Assembly: GCF_032931615.1 (NCBI RefSeq)
Contig: NZ_CP136759.1
Coordinates: 2,484,501 to 2,548,500, forward strand
Reading direction: 5' to 3'
Origin: Palleronia sp. LCG004
GTDB taxonomy: Bacteria > Pseudomonadota > Alphaproteobacteria > Rhodobacterales > Rhodobacteraceae
Length of the DNA stretch: 64,000 nucleotides
The notes beneath the pieces are model-generated. The model was not told where the DNA came from and did not search any database. It saw only the letters and a list, made by a program, of their open reading frames with translations. The position numbers were made by a program, and so were the translations under genes. Every line of letters begins with the position of its first letter. Position 1 is the first letter of the stretch. Below, piece by piece: positions 1 to 9,190 of this stretch.

Positions 1-2023
1 TCGCTCCGTCGAGATAGACCTGCCCGCCATGCCGGTGCGTGATCTCGCAGATCTCGCTCACCGTTTCCTCGAAGACGCCGTGGGTCGAGGGATAGGTGAT
101 CATGCAAGCGGCGAGATCGTCGCCCGCGGCCTCGGCCTTGGCGCGGAAATCCTCGACATCGACATCGCCGCGCGCGGTGCACTTCACAACCACGACCTTC
201 ATGCCGCACATCTGCGCCGAGGCGGGGTTGGTGCCATGCGCGTTGACGGGGATGAGACAGATCCGGCGATGCCCCTCGCCGCGCGCCTCGTGGTAGCGCT
301 GGATCGTCAGGAGGCCTGCATATTCGCCCTGCGCGCCCGAATTGGGCTGCATCGACATGGCGTCGTAGCCGGTGATCTCGCAGAGCTTGGCGCTCAGATC
401 CCCGATCATCTCGGCATAACCCTCGGTCTGGTCGGCGGGCGCGAACGGGTGGATCATCGCGAATTCCGGCCAGGTGATCGGGGCCATCTCGACCGCGGCG
501 TTGAGCTTCATCGTGCAGGAGCCGAGCGGGATCATCGCGCGGTCGAGCGCGAGATCGCGATCCGACAGACGCCGCATGTAGCGCATCATCTCTGTCTCGG
601 CCCGGTTCATGTGGAAGACCGGATGGTCGAGATAGCCGGTCTGCCGCGCGAGCGCCTCGGGGAAGCGCGCATGGGTCGGGGCCTGCGTCTCGGGATCCTC
701 GATCCCGAAACAGCCCAGAAGCTTCACGACGGTTTCGAGCCGCGTCGTCTCGTCGAGCGCGATGCCGAGCCTGGTCCGCCCCACCCGACGCAGGTTGATC
801 CGCTGGCGAGCGGCCTCGGCGAAGATCGTGCCCTGCAACGCGCCGACCTCGACCGTGATCGTGTCGAAGAAATGCTCGGGCGCGACCGAATAGCCGGCCT
901 TCGCCAGTGCCTCGGCCACGTGGACGGCCTTGGAATGTATCCGCTCGGCGATGGCGCGAAGGCCCTCGGGGCCATGGAAGACCGCATAGAAGCTCGCCAT
1001 CACGGCGAGGAGCGCCTGCGCGGTGCAGACGTTGCTCGTGGCCTTCTCGCGGCGGATGTGCTGCTCGCGCGTCTGCAGGCTCAGGCGGAAGGCCTGATTG
1101 CCGCGCGCGTCGACGCTGACGCCCACGATCCGTCCGGGCATGGAGCGCTTGAGCGGGTCGCGGCACGCCATGTAAGCGGCATGCGGCCCGCCATAGCCCA
1201 TCGGCACGCCGAAGCGCTGGGTGGAGCCCACCGCGATATCGGCCCCCATCGCGCCCGGCTCCTTCAGGAGGGTGAGCGCCATTGGGTCGGCGATGACGAT
1301 GCCGAGCGCGGCGTTGTCGTGCAGCGCCGCGATGATGTCGGTGAAATCGATGAGCCCGCCATGCGTGCCGGGATACTGGAAGATCCCCGCGAAAACGGAG
1401 GCGGGGTCGAGATCCGCGGGCGCGCCCACGATCACCTCGATCCCCAGCGGGGCGCAGCGGGTGCGGATCACGTCGATATTCTGCGGGTGGCAGTTCTCGT
1501 CGACGAAGACCGCTCGGGCCTTCGACTTGGCGGTGCGCTCGGCCATCGTGACCGCTTCGGCCGCCGCCGTCGCCTCGTCGAGGAGCGAGGCATTGGCGAT
1601 GTCGAGCCCCGTGAGGTCGCAGACCATCGTCTGGTAGTTTAGAAGCGCCTCGAGCCGGCCTTGGCTGATCTCGGGCTGGTAGGGCGTGTAGGCCGTGTAC
1701 CAAGCCGGATTCTCGAGGATGTTGCGCTGGATCGCGGGCGGCGTGACCGTACCGTGAAAGCCCTGGCCGATCATGGTCGAGAAGACCTGGTTCTTGCGCG
1801 CGGTCTGGCGCATGTGCCAGAGCAGCTCGCGCTCGGACAATGCCGGCCCGAAATCGAGCGGTTTCGCCTGCCGGATCGAGGACGGCACCGTCTCGTCGAT
1901 GAGCTGGTCGAGCGACCCGGCCCCGAGCCGGTCGAGCATCTCGGCCATTTCCGAGGGAGACGGTCCGATATGGCGCCTGTTGGCGAAATCGTAGGGATCG
2001 TAATCGGTCGGCTCGAACGTCAT
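1..2023 (-). CDS. gcvP: Glycine dehydrogenase (decarboxylating), P-protein of glycine cleavage system, partial
   Basis: PLP-dependent P-protein that decarboxylates glycine and passes the aminomethyl group to the lipoyl arm of GcvH. The start at 2023 ([13 protein letters not shown]) has a good Shine-Dalgarno (AGGAAAGGA). The reading frame stays open to the window edge, giving about 674 residues of a roughly 950-residue family. N-terminal family hallmarks are visible ([45 protein letters not shown]). The C-terminal half is entered ([19 protein letters not shown]), but the PLP-lysine loop lies beyond the left edge, so the gene is cut by the window rather than visibly broken. It is the last gene of gcvT-gcvH-gcvP, 59 nt after gcvH. 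Confidence 0.96.
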   Translation of the reverse strand, partial: MTFEPTDYDPYDFANRRHIGPSPSEMAEMLDRLGAGSLDQLIDETVPSSIRQAKPLDFGPALSERELLWHMRQTARKNQVFSTMIGQGFHGTVTPPAIQRNILENPAWYTAYTPYQPEISQGRLEALLNYQTMVCDLTGLDIANASLLDEATAAAEAVTMAERTAKSKARAVFVDENCHPQNIDVIRTRCAPLGIEVIVGAPADLDPASVFAGIFQYPGTHGGLIDFTDIIAALHDNAALGIVIADPMALTLLKEPGAMGADIAVGSTQRFGVPMGYGGPHAAYMACRDPLKRSMPGRIVGVSVDARGNQAFRLSLQTREQHIRREKATSNVCTAQALLAVMASFYAVFHGPEGLRAIAERIHSKAVHVAEALAKAGYSVAPEHFFDTITVEVGALQGTIFAEAARQRINLRRVGRTRLGIALDETTRLETVVKLLGCFGIEDPETQAPTHARFPEALARQTGYLDHPVFHMNRAETEMMRYMRRLSDRDLALDRAMIPLGSCTMKLNAAVEMAPITWPEFAMIHPFAPADQTEGYAEMIGDLSAKLCEITGYDAMSMQPNSGAQGEYAGLLTIQRYHEARGEGHRRICLIPVNAHGTNPASAQMCGMKVVVVKCTARGDVDVEDFRAKAEAAGDDLAACMITYPSTHGVFEETVSEICEITHRHGGQVYLDGA

Positions 2024-2042
2024 GGCCAGTCCTTTCCTTGCC

Positions 2043-2080
2043 GCGGGCCCGGGGTTCCCGATGGAAAGCCCGGGCCCCGC
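2043..2080 (-). other. Intercistronic GC-rich hairpin between gcvH and gcvP
   Basis: GGGCCCGGG (2045-2053) is the exact inverted complement of CCCGGGCCC (2069-2077), with flanking bases able to extend the stem over a small bulge. It fills the 59-nt gap between the gcvH stop and the gcvP ribosome-binding site. It has no U-tract, so an mRNA stability or differential-expression element is more likely than a full terminator. This is inference from sequence symmetry only. Confidence 0.5.
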
Positions 2081-2082
2081 GA

Positions 2083-2448
2083 TCAGATGAATTTCTTGTA
2101 GGCGGCTTCGTCCATCATCGCGTCGAGATCGGACATGTCGGCGACGCGCATCTTGAAGAACCAGCCCGCACCCAGCGGGTCCTCGTTCACGAGCGAGGGA
2201 TTCTCCTCGAGCGCGGTGTTCACCTCGATGATCTCGCCGTCGCAGGGGGCCATGATGTCGGATGCGGCCTTGACGGATTCGATCACGACGACCTCGTCCT
2301 CCCTCGCGATCGTGGTCCCTTCCTCGGGAAGCTCCACGAAGACGAGATCGCCGAGCTGCTCGGCGGCGTGTTCGGTGATGCCCACGGTCACGACGTTCTC
2401 CTCGTCGTCCTCGGGGCGGAGCCATTCGTGCTCTTCGGTGAATTTCAT
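2083..2448 (-). CDS. gcvH: Glycine cleavage system H protein
   Basis: 121-residue lipoyl carrier that shuttles the aminomethyl group between the P, T and L proteins. The lipoylated lysine is K60 in the ESVKAASD context. The fold runs from [10 protein letters not shown] through the biotinyl/lipoyl-like beta barrel to a C-terminal helix ending YKKFI. Length is normal for the family (about 120-130). A Shine-Dalgarno AAGGA precedes the ATG. It lies 14 nt downstream of gcvT and is cotranscribed with gcvT and gcvP under the glycine riboswitch upstream of gcvT. Confidence 0.97.
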   Translation of the reverse strand: MKFTEEHEWLRPEDDEENVVTVGITEHAAEQLGDLVFVELPEEGTTIAREDEVVVIESVKAASDIMAPCDGEIIEVNTALEENPSLVNEDPLGAGWFFKMRVADMSDLDAMMDEAAYKKFI

Positions 2449-2462
2449 GGGCGGCGTCCTTC

Positions 2463-3596
2463 TCAGCGTTTGTACGTGGCGGGTCGGAACGGCATCTCGA
2501 CCACGGTGACGGGCAGCCTCCTGCCGCGCACCGCGCCCCAGATCTTGGAGCCGATTGCGGAATGGTCAATCGAAACGTAGCCCATGGCGAGGGGCCGCTC
2601 GATGCTCGGCCCGAAAGCGCCCGACGTGACGGTGCCGATGGGCGTTTCGTCATCTTCTGCGGCAAAGAGCTCGGTGCCCTGGCGCATCGGGGCGCGCCCC
2701 TCGGGCAGAAGGCCCACGCGCAGCCGCGCGGGGCCCGTCGCCAGCCGGTCGAGTACGATCCCGGCCCCAGGGAAGCCGCCTTCCCGCGCGCCGCCCGCGC
2801 GCCGGGCCTTCTGGATCGACCAGAGGAGGTTCGCCGAGACCGGGTCGGTCGTGCGGTCGATATCGTTGCCATAGAGGCAGAGACCGGCCTCGAGCCTGAG
2901 CGAATCGCGTGCGCCGAGCCCGATCGGCGCGACGTTCTCGTGCGAGAGCAGCGCGCGGGCGAAATCCTCGGCTCTGTCGGCCACGACCGAAATCTCGAAC
3001 CCGTCCTCGCCGGTATAGCCCGAGCGCGACACCCAGAGCGGCCCGAAATCGGAGCCGAGGGTCGCCACGTCCATGAAGGACATGTCGCGCGCGCCGGGGG
3101 CCAGCGCGTCGAGCGCATCCTCGGCCGCCGGGCCCTGCAGGGCGATCAGGGCGCGATCCGCGATCTCCTCGACCTCGCATGTCCGGGACAGATGCTCGTG
3201 CAGATGGGCGATGTCGCGGGCCTTGCAGGCTGCGTTGACGACGAGAAAGAGGTGGTCGCCGCGATTGGCGACCATCAAATCGTCGCGGATCCCGCCCTCG
3301 TCGTCGGTGAAGAGCGCATAGCGCTGACGCCCGTCCTTCAGCGCAAGGATATCCTGCGGCACAAGCGTTTCGAGCGCGCGGGCCGCGTCGGCGACGTCGC
3401 CCGATCGGGGCCTGAGGATCACCTGACCCATATGGCTCACGTCAAAGAGACCGGCGGCGGCGCGGCAATGAAGATGCTCCTTCATCACGCCGGGGACGTA
3501 TTGCACGGGCATCTCGTAGCCGGCGAAAGGCACCATTCGACCGTCGAGGTCGCGGTGGAGCGCATGGAGCGGCGTCGTCAGAAGTTCTTCGGCCAT
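2463..3596 (-). CDS. gcvT: Glycine cleavage system T protein (aminomethyltransferase)
   Basis: 377-residue tetrahydrofolate-dependent aminomethyltransferase that releases ammonia and forms methylene-THF from the H-protein-bound intermediate. Recognisable segments include TTPLHALH near the N-terminus, [13 protein letters not shown], the FDVSHMGQ motif, [11 protein letters not shown] in the folate domain and [14 protein letters not shown]. The start at 3596 (MAEELL) follows a GGAGG ribosome-binding site. The frame stays open further upstream to 4151, but that extension crosses the riboswitch and is not coding. First gene of the gcvT-gcvH-gcvP operon. Confidence 0.97.
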   Translation of the reverse strand: MAEELLTTPLHALHRDLDGRMVPFAGYEMPVQYVPGVMKEHLHCRAAAGLFDVSHMGQVILRPRSGDVADAARALETLVPQDILALKDGRQRYALFTDDEGGIRDDLMVANRGDHLFLVVNAACKARDIAHLHEHLSRTCEVEEIADRALIALQGPAAEDALDALAPGARDMSFMDVATLGSDFGPLWVSRSGYTGEDGFEISVVADRAEDFARALLSHENVAPIGLGARDSLRLEAGLCLYGNDIDRTTDPVSANLLWSIQKARRAGGAREGGFPGAGIVLDRLATGPARLRVGLLPEGRAPMRQGTELFAAEDDETPIGTVTSGAFGPSIERPLAMGYVSIDHSAIGSKIWGAVRGRRLPVTVVEMPFRPATYKR

Positions 3597-3645
3597 AGCG
3601 GGGGGACCTCCGGCATCAATGTCGCGCGGAATGACCCGCGTCCGA

Positions 3646-3806
3646 TGCCCCCTCTGTCCCTTGCGCCTGAGATCGCTATCCCTTCGGCGGGCGCGGCTGC
3701 GCCACTCTCCAGAGTTCGTGTGAGCGGCGGTCCTTTTGCCTGAGAGTTTACCGGGGCGGTTGCTCCTTCGGCACCGGCATTCACCGGCTTCTCCCGTCGC
3801 TCGCGG
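3646..3806 (-). promoter_or_regulatory. Tandem glycine riboswitch upstream of gcvT
   Basis: The minus-strand RNA carries two successive glycine aptamers. The first (about 3806-3722) contains CGGGAGAAG, GCCGAAGGAGCAA and AACTCTCAGGCAAAAGGACC. The second (about 3716-3648) contains ACTCTGGAGAGT, CGCCGAAGGGA and ATCTCAGGCGCAAGGGACAG. These are the conserved core elements of the Rfam glycine riboswitch, in the usual tandem order with a short linker. The leader ends about 50 nt before the gcvT ATG. By family precedent it turns the operon on when glycine is abundant. The expression platform was not modelled. Confidence 0.95.
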
Positions 3807-3866
3807 CCTCATGCCACGAAGCCGCGGGGTTGCCAAGCCCCACGTGACGCGGCAAACCGCGTCGCC

Positions 3867-4454
3867 ATGAGCGATCCCTATTTCTTCGGCTATGGCAGCC
3901 TCGTCAACGTAGGCTCCCACGCGTATCGACCGACCGTACGCGGGGTCCTGCCCGGCTGGCGGCGTCGCTGGCGCGCCACCCATCTGCGTCCCGCCGCCTT
4001 CCTGACGGCGGCGCGCGACCCGGATGTCGAGATCGAGGGCCTGATCGCGCCGGTGCCGGGGGCCGACTGGGCCGCGCTCGACCTGCGCGAGGGCGGCTAC
4101 GACAGGCTCGAGGCCGCCGGTCTGCGCCACGATCTGGGGCGCGACGCGCATGTCGCGGTCTATGCCATCCCCGAGAGCATGGATCCCGCCGACGGGCCCT
4201 GCCCGATCCTGCTGAGCTATCTGGACGTCGTGGTGAAAGGTTATCTCGACGAGTTCGGCGAGGCCGGCGTCGCGCGGTTCATGGAAACGACCGACGGGTG
4301 GGAAACGCCCGCGGCCGATGATCGCGATGCGCCGCTATACCCCCGTGCGCAGGATGTGGGCGGCGATGTCCGCACCCTCGTCGACGACTGGCTCGATCGG
4401 CTCGGCTGTCCGCACATCGACATCGCCGAGACCGCGCTCGGCCAGGCGGGCTAG
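3867..4454 (+). CDS. Gamma-glutamylcyclotransferase-like (GGCT/ChaC-fold) protein
   Basis: 195 residues. The N-terminal FGYGSLVN loop is the substrate-binding YGSL motif of the gamma-glutamylcyclotransferase fold, and E75 in the LDLREGGYDR context sits where the catalytic acid is expected. These enzymes release 5-oxoproline from gamma-glutamyl compounds; the actual substrate here cannot be told. There is no obvious Shine-Dalgarno: a perfect 7-bp hairpin (GACGCGG, CAAA loop, CCGCGTC; 3846-3863) ends 3 nt before the ATG, so translation may be leaderless or structure-limited. It is divergent from the gcv operon. Its stop shares the tetranucleotide CTAG (4451-4454) with the convergent transporter gene. 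Confidence 0.8.
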   Translation: MSDPYFFGYGSLVNVGSHAYRPTVRGVLPGWRRRWRATHLRPAAFLTAARDPDVEIEGLIAPVPGADWAALDLREGGYDRLEAAGLRHDLGRDAHVAVYAIPESMDPADGPCPILLSYLDVVVKGYLDEFGEAGVARFMETTDGWETPAADDRDAPLYPRAQDVGGDVRTLVDDWLDRLGCPHIDIAETALGQAG

Positions 4455-5344
4455 GGCGCAACGGGGGGCTGCTGCCGCACCCGCTTGGCGCGCGCCTCGC
4501 GGATCGTGATGACGAGAACGGCCCCCACGATGACGATGCCGCCCGTCACGACATAGGCATCGACCCCCTCGTCGAAGACGAACGCGCCCAATGCCGTCGC
4601 CCAGATCAGTTGCAGGAAGGTCACGGGCTGCGTCACGGTGATGGGTGCCGCGCGGAAAGCGAGCGTCATGCTCAGATGTGCGCTGGTGGCGACCGTCGCC
4701 ACGAGGAAGAGCCAGCCGAGTTCGGACCAGGTGGGCCAGACCCAGACTGCCATCGCGAAGGGGGTGAGCCCGATCGTCACCGTGATCGACAGCATGGCCA
4801 CCACGACGGTCGGCGCGACCTCGTCCGACAGGACCTTGGCGATGAGGTAGGAGCCGGCGAAGAGGATCGCCGTCCCGATCATGGCGATGTGGCCGGGGCT
4901 GATCTCGCGGAACCCGGGGCGCAGGATGATCGCGACGCCGACAAGCGCCACGAGGATCGCGACGATGCGCGGCCAGCGCATGCGCTCGCCCAGAAACAGC
5001 GCCGCGCCGATCGCGACATAGACCGGCGAGACGTAGTTCATCGCCGTGACCTCTGCGATGGGGATCTGCGTCATCGCGAAGAACCACAGGATCACGCCCA
5101 GCGCGTGCAGCAGCCCCCGCACCCCGAAGAGCGTCGCGACCCGTCGGTCGAACCTGACGCGCCGCAGCGCACCCAGCATCGGCAAAAGAAAGACGAGGCC
5201 CAGGGCATAGCGCAGGAAGGCCGCCTCGGCCGCGGGGACGCGACTGCCCAGATGTTTGACCATCGCGGTCACCGCAACGAAGAGCACTCCCGTCAGCAGC
5301 ATCCAGAGCGCGCCCGCCACGGGCCTGTCCTGCCGCACGCTCAT
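4451..5344 (-). CDS. DMT-superfamily (EamA) transporter
   Basis: 297-residue inner-membrane protein with about ten predicted hydrophobic segments in two EamA repeats, the typical size of drug/metabolite exporters. The N-terminal start MSVRQDRPVAGAL overlaps the stop of the LysE-like gene by ATGA (5341-5344), indicating translational coupling; longer upstream reading would run inside that gene. It ends with a basic cytoplasmic tail (REARAKRVRQQ). The substrate is unknown. Co-expression with a LysE/ArgO homologue suggests amino-acid or related metabolite export, which is inference. Confidence 0.88.
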   Translation of the reverse strand: MSVRQDRPVAGALWMLLTGVLFVAVTAMVKHLGSRVPAAEAAFLRYALGLVFLLPMLGALRRVRFDRRVATLFGVRGLLHALGVILWFFAMTQIPIAEVTAMNYVSPVYVAIGAALFLGERMRWPRIVAILVALVGVAIILRPGFREISPGHIAMIGTAILFAGSYLIAKVLSDEVAPTVVVAMLSITVTIGLTPFAMAVWVWPTWSELGWLFLVATVATSAHLSMTLAFRAAPITVTQPVTFLQLIWATALGAFVFDEGVDAYVVTGGIVIVGAVLVITIREARAKRVRQQPPVAP

Positions 5345-5937
5345 CCCGTCACCAGCCTGAGCGCGATGGCCCACATCACGATGCCCACGCCGATGTCGAG
5401 GGTTCGCCAGGCCACCGGCCGCGCGAAGAGCGGGGCCAGCGCCCGCGCGCCGTAGCCCAACGCGAAGAAGAACGCGAATGAGGCGGCGACCGCTCCCACC
5501 CCGAAAAGCAGCCGGTCGTCGGCCCCGGACGCGACCGAACCCAGCAGAACCACCGTATCGAGATAGACATGCGGGTTGAGCCACGTCAGCGCCAGGCAGG
5601 TCAGAACGGCCGAGCGGCGCGTCTCGCGCGAGCCGTCCGAGAGCGTCATCGCGGCCATCCCGCGCCACGCGTTGCGGAACGCCATCGCGCCGTAGACGGC
5701 GAGGAACGCGGCCCCGCCGAAGGTGAAGACCGGCTCGATCCAGGGGGCCGCGGTGACGAGCCATCCGAACCCGGCGACCCCCACGGTCACGAGGATCGCA
5801 TCGCTTGCCGCGCAGGTCAGCACCACCGGCAGGACATGCGCGCGCCTGAGCCCCTGCCGCAGGACGAAGGCGTTCTGCGCGCCGATGGCGAGGATCAGGG
5901 AAAGGCCCAGCAGGAAGCCGGCCGAGAGAGACGACAT
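5341..5937 (-). CDS. LysE/ArgO-family amino-acid exporter
   Basis: 198 residues with about six membrane segments. The N-terminal stretch LSLILAIGAQNAFVLRQGL is the diagnostic LysE/ArgO signature (GAQNAFVLRQG), and ALTWLNPHVYLDTVVLLG is the second conserved block of the ArgO type. Family members export lysine or arginine out of the cytoplasm. First gene of a two-gene unit with the DMT transporter, which it overlaps by 4 nt. The closeness to ArgO is by motif only. Confidence 0.9.
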   Translation of the reverse strand: MSSLSAGFLLGLSLILAIGAQNAFVLRQGLRRAHVLPVVLTCAASDAILVTVGVAGFGWLVTAAPWIEPVFTFGGAAFLAVYGAMAFRNAWRGMAAMTLSDGSRETRRSAVLTCLALTWLNPHVYLDTVVLLGSVASGADDRLLFGVGAVAASFAFFFALGYGARALAPLFARPVAWRTLDIGVGIVMWAIALRLVTG

Positions 5938-5959
5938 GTCACCGGGCTATCCCCGTTCC

Positions 5960-5980
5960 GGGCCGGCCACAAGCCGGCCC
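5960..5980 (-). terminator. Hairpin terminator after the DASS symporter gene
   Basis: Perfect 8-bp stem GGGCCGGC / GCCGGCCC with a 5-nt loop, starting 6 nt beyond the symporter stop on the minus strand and ending before the lysE-like start. No strong U-tract follows, as is common in high-GC alphaproteobacteria. Confidence 0.6.
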
Positions 5981-5986
5981 GATCCG

Positions 5987-7579
5987 TCAGAAGGAATAGC
6001 CGAACACCCAGGCCCCGAGCGTGTAGCAGAAGACCGTGATGAGGAAGACGCCCACGATGTTGAGGATCACGCCCCCGCGCATCATTTGCGCGATGGAGAC
6101 CGCGCCCGTGCCGAAGACGATGGCGTTGGGCGGCGTTCCGACGGGCAGCATGAAGGCACAGGTGGCAGCGAACGCCGCGGGGATCAGCAGGCCCAGCGGA
6201 TCGGCACCGATCCCCGCCGCGACGCCGCCCAGGACCGGAATGAAGGTGGCCGCCGTGGCGGTGTTCGACGTGATCTCGGTCAGGAAGAGGACGATGGTCA
6301 CGACCGAGGCGACGAGCAGGATGGCGGGCAGCGAACCGAGGCCGCTCACCTGTTGGCCGAACCACTGGTCGAGACCGGTCGAGGCCACCGCGCTCGCCAG
6401 GCTGAGGCCACCGCCGAAGAGCAGCAGAACGCCCCATGGCAGCCCGTCCTCGGCATCCTTCCAGTCGAGGACCATGCGGTGACGCCCCTCCGCGGGGATG
6501 AAGAACATCGAAAGGCCGGCCGCGATGGCGATCGCGGTATCGTCGAGCCCGTCGAGGAAGCCGAGCCCGGGGATCGAGGCGAGCAGCCCCGGCACGACCC
6601 AGAGGAAGGCGGCACTTCCGAAGACCGCCATCACGGCCTTCTCGCCCTGCGAAAGCGCCCCGAGATCGCGGATCTGATCGGCGATCAGGCTGCGACCGCC
6701 CGGGATCTCCTCGAGGGAGAAGCGATAGAGCACACGCGTCATCAGGACCCAGCCGATCAGGATGAAGATCGCCGCGATCGGAACGCCGACGAGCATCCAT
6801 TCGAGAAAGCCGATCTCGCGACCGAGCTCGTCCGCCGCATATCCCGCGACGATCGCGTTGGGCGGCGACCCGAGAAGCGTGCCGAGCCCGCCCATCGAGG
6901 CCGACCACGCGATGGCGAGGACGAGGCATACGCCGAACCGCTTGATATCGGGGTCCGAGATCACGTCGCTGATCCGTCCGCCCTTGTGCAAATCGTCACC
7001 CACATCGGCATCCGCACTGCCCTTCTTCGCGGACCTTTCGGCCACCAGCGTCAGCACCGACAGACCGATCGGCAGCATCATCAGCGTGGTGGCGGTGTTC
7101 GACACCCACATCGACAGGAAGCCCGTCGCGATCATCATGCCGAGCACGATGCGCCGCGGCTCGACCCCCACCCGGGCGAGCGTCATGAGCGCGATGCGCC
7201 GGTGCAAGTTCCACTTCTCCATCGCGATGGCGATGAGAAAGCCGCCGAGGAAGAGAAAGACGATGGAGCTTGCATAGGGGGCCGTCGCCTGGCTGACCGT
7301 CTGATCGGTCAGCGCGGGAATGAGCACGATGGGCAGGAGCGCCGTGGCGGAAAGCGGGATGGCCTCGGTCATCCACCAGATCGCCATGAGCGTCCCGATC
7401 GCCGCGACCCAGCGGGCATCGGGCGAAAGCCCCTCGCTGCCGCCCAGTAGCAGCCAGACCGCGACGGCGGCGACGAGGCCGATCACGCGGTTGACCCACA
7501 TCAGGCCCGAGCTTTCGGTGCCGGGTTCCTCGGCAGTCGCGTAATCGTTCCTGCCCGATCCCTGTGGCCCGTCACTCAT
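5987..7579 (-). CDS. DASS/SLC13-family sodium:dicarboxylate (anion) symporter
   Basis: 530-residue polytopic protein of the divalent anion:Na+ symporter family. Two SNT signatures mark the inverted repeats: WVSNTATTLMMLPI in the first half and EITSNTATAATFIPVL in the second; in VcINDY the SNT motifs form the Na+ and carboxylate sites. GGLGTLLGSPPNAI and LPVGTPPNAIVFG are the paired re-entrant loop motifs. Likely substrates are C4-dicarboxylates or related anions. The start at 7579 (MSDGPQGSG) follows a GGGGGA box; the frame is open further upstream, but without family similarity. Confidence 0.92.
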   Translation of the reverse strand: MSDGPQGSGRNDYATAEEPGTESSGLMWVNRVIGLVAAVAVWLLLGGSEGLSPDARWVAAIGTLMAIWWMTEAIPLSATALLPIVLIPALTDQTVSQATAPYASSIVFLFLGGFLIAIAMEKWNLHRRIALMTLARVGVEPRRIVLGMMIATGFLSMWVSNTATTLMMLPIGLSVLTLVAERSAKKGSADADVGDDLHKGGRISDVISDPDIKRFGVCLVLAIAWSASMGGLGTLLGSPPNAIVAGYAADELGREIGFLEWMLVGVPIAAIFILIGWVLMTRVLYRFSLEEIPGGRSLIADQIRDLGALSQGEKAVMAVFGSAAFLWVVPGLLASIPGLGFLDGLDDTAIAIAAGLSMFFIPAEGRHRMVLDWKDAEDGLPWGVLLLFGGGLSLASAVASTGLDQWFGQQVSGLGSLPAILLVASVVTIVLFLTEITSNTATAATFIPVLGGVAAGIGADPLGLLIPAAFAATCAFMLPVGTPPNAIVFGTGAVSIAQMMRGGVILNIVGVFLITVFCYTLGAWVFGYSF

Positions 7580-7722
7580 CGATATTCCCCCGTCTCGGAA
7601 CGCAAAATTCGCGCGATCTTGATGCAGGCGCGCCTGCTCCACAAGCGGTAGGGGCTCGAAAACATTGCATGCGACCGCCATCCGCGCTTTTCTGCCGCCG
7701 AAACCCAGCGAGGGAGAGTGCG

Positions 7723-7995
7723 ATGGCCGGAGGATGGACCCGTGACGGTGCGGTGAGCGAGCAGATCGAAGCCTCGATCTCGGACGAGCTCAAGCGCCTT
7801 GAAGCCCGCCGCAGGCAGGCCGGAGGCGAAAGCCGCACCCATTGCGCCGAATGCGAGGAACCGATTTCCGAGGAACGCCGGAAGGCGGTGCCGGGCGCGC
7901 AGCTCTGCATCGACTGCATGCGCGAACGCGATCGTGCCGACGCACCGCGCGGCGGCATCAACCGCCGCGGCAGCAAGGACAGCCAATTGAAATGA
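7723..7995 (+). CDS. DksA/TraR-type C4 zinc-finger protein
   Basis: 90 residues. A short coiled-coil-prone N-terminal region (SISDELKRLEARRRQAGG) is followed by the four-cysteine finger HCAECEEP...LCIDCMRERD (C-x2-C...C-x2-C), the hallmark of the DksA/TraR family that binds the RNA polymerase secondary channel. It is shorter than DksA (about 150), resembling the small TraR/YbiI-like members. The ATG follows GAGGGAGAG. The longer open frame from 7564 would overlap the divergent symporter start and is not preferred. Confidence 0.88.
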   Translation: MAGGWTRDGAVSEQIEASISDELKRLEARRRQAGGESRTHCAECEEPISEERRKAVPGAQLCIDCMRERDRADAPRGGINRRGSKDSQLK

Positions 7996-8038
7996 CCTCC
8001 GATTTCCGCCGACCCGTCATCCGTTCCCGGCCATCCGC

Positions 8039-8386
8039 ATGAAGGCGTCCTTCGTTCTCGTCGCTATCCCGCTTCTCCTCGCAGGCTGCGCCGAAGGGCC
8101 CGGACTTGCGACCCCGGGCGACCCGGCCCCGCGGGCGGTCACGCTCTACCGCGACACCGTGACGGTCGAGATGCGCGACGGCGCGCTCTGTACCGGGGTG
8201 CGGCCGGCTGGACAGGGCCCGTGGCGCACGACGCTCAGGGGCTGCCCCCACACCTGGCCGGTCTCGGTGCTGCGCCCGACCGAGCGTCCGCGCCTGCCGC
8301 TCGCCCCCGAGGATGCGGCCCCTTGGGTCACGCTCTCACCGCCCGGCGGCGCGGCGATGGGATACGGCCCCCGCCTTGGGTCTTGA
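8039..8386 (+). CDS. Small putative lipoprotein, function unknown
   Basis: 115 residues. Lipoprotein signal peptide MKASFVLVAIPLLLAGC with the lipobox LLAGC (lipidated Cys17), so it is probably membrane-anchored in the periplasm. The mature part has two further cysteines (CTGVRP and GCPHTW) that could form a disulfide, a proline-rich region, and a C-terminus ending MGYGPRLGS. I do not recognise a domain. It sits between the DksA-like gene and yebC on the same strand. Confidence 0.7.
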   Translation: MKASFVLVAIPLLLAGCAEGPGLATPGDPAPRAVTLYRDTVTVEMRDGALCTGVRPAGQGPWRTTLRGCPHTWPVSVLRPTERPRLPLAPEDAAPWVTLSPPGGAAMGYGPRLGS

Positions 8387-8449
8387 TGCGGAGGGCCGCT
8401 TCCGACTATATGCCGTGCGATCCCCCCGCGTGACATGATGAGGTGAGCC

Positions 8450-9190
8450 ATGGCTGGCCATTCCAAATGGGCCAATATCCAGCATCGCAAGGGGCGTCAG
8501 GACGCCGCTCGCTCGAAGCTGTTCTCGAAACTGGCCAAGGAAATCACGGTGGCCGCCAAGATGGGCGACCCCGATCCCGAGAAGAACCCCCGCCTGCGCC
8601 TTGCCGTCAAGGAGGCCAAGACCCAGTCGGTGCCCAAGGACGTGATCGACCGCGCCATCAAGAAGTCGCAGGGCGGCGACATGGAGAACTACGAGGAAAT
8701 CCGCTACGAAGGCTACGGGCCGTCGGGCGTCGCGATCATCGTCGAGGCGATGACCGACAACCGCAACCGCACCGCCTCGACCGTGCGCTCGACCTTCTCC
8801 AAGAACGGCGGCAATCTGGGCGAGACCGGATCGGTGAGCTTCATGTTCGACCGCAAGGGTCAGGTGACCTACCCCGCCGCCGCGGGTGAACCCGACGACA
8901 TCATGATGGCCGCCATCGAGGCCGGTGCCGAGGATGTCGAAAGCTCCGAGGACGGCCACGTCATCTGGTGCGCCGATACCGACCTGGCCGACGTCGCGAC
9001 CAAGCTCGAGGAGCAGCTCGGGGAATCGGACTCGACCAAGCTCGTCTGGCGGCCGCAGACCACGACCGAGCTCGATCTCGACGGGATGCAGAAGCTGATG
9101 AAGCTGATGGACGCGCTCGACGACGATGACGACGTGCAGAACGTCACCGCCAATTTCGAGACCACCGACGAGGTGATGGCGCAGCTCTAG
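8450..9190 (+). CDS. yebC: YebC/PmpR-family protein (TACO1 family)
   Basis: 246 residues, full family length. The N-terminus [20 protein letters not shown] is the invariant YebC start and is followed by the [15 protein letters not shown] helix. Further family blocks include [23 protein letters not shown] and FMFDRKG. YebC proteins act as DNA-binding regulators in some bacteria and, by more recent work, as ribosome-associated factors easing polyproline stalls. The stop codon shares CTAG (9187-9190) with the convergent guanine deaminase gene. Confidence 0.97.
   Translation: MAGHSKWANIQHRKGRQDAARSKLFSKLAKEITVAAKMGDPDPEKNPRLRLAVKEAKTQSVPKDVIDRAIKKSQGGDMENYEEIRYEGYGPSGVAIIVEAMTDNRNRTASTVRSTFSKNGGNLGETGSVSFMFDRKGQVTYPAAAGEPDDIMMAAIEAGAEDVESSEDGHVIWCADTDLADVATKLEEQLGESDSTKLVWRPQTTTELDLDGMQKLMKLMDALDDDDDVQNVTANFETTDEVMAQL

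Noticed and set aside
2463..4151. 562-residue version of GcvT
   Set aside because: The extra N-terminal part is a translation of the glycine riboswitch and the opposite strand of the GGCT-like gene.
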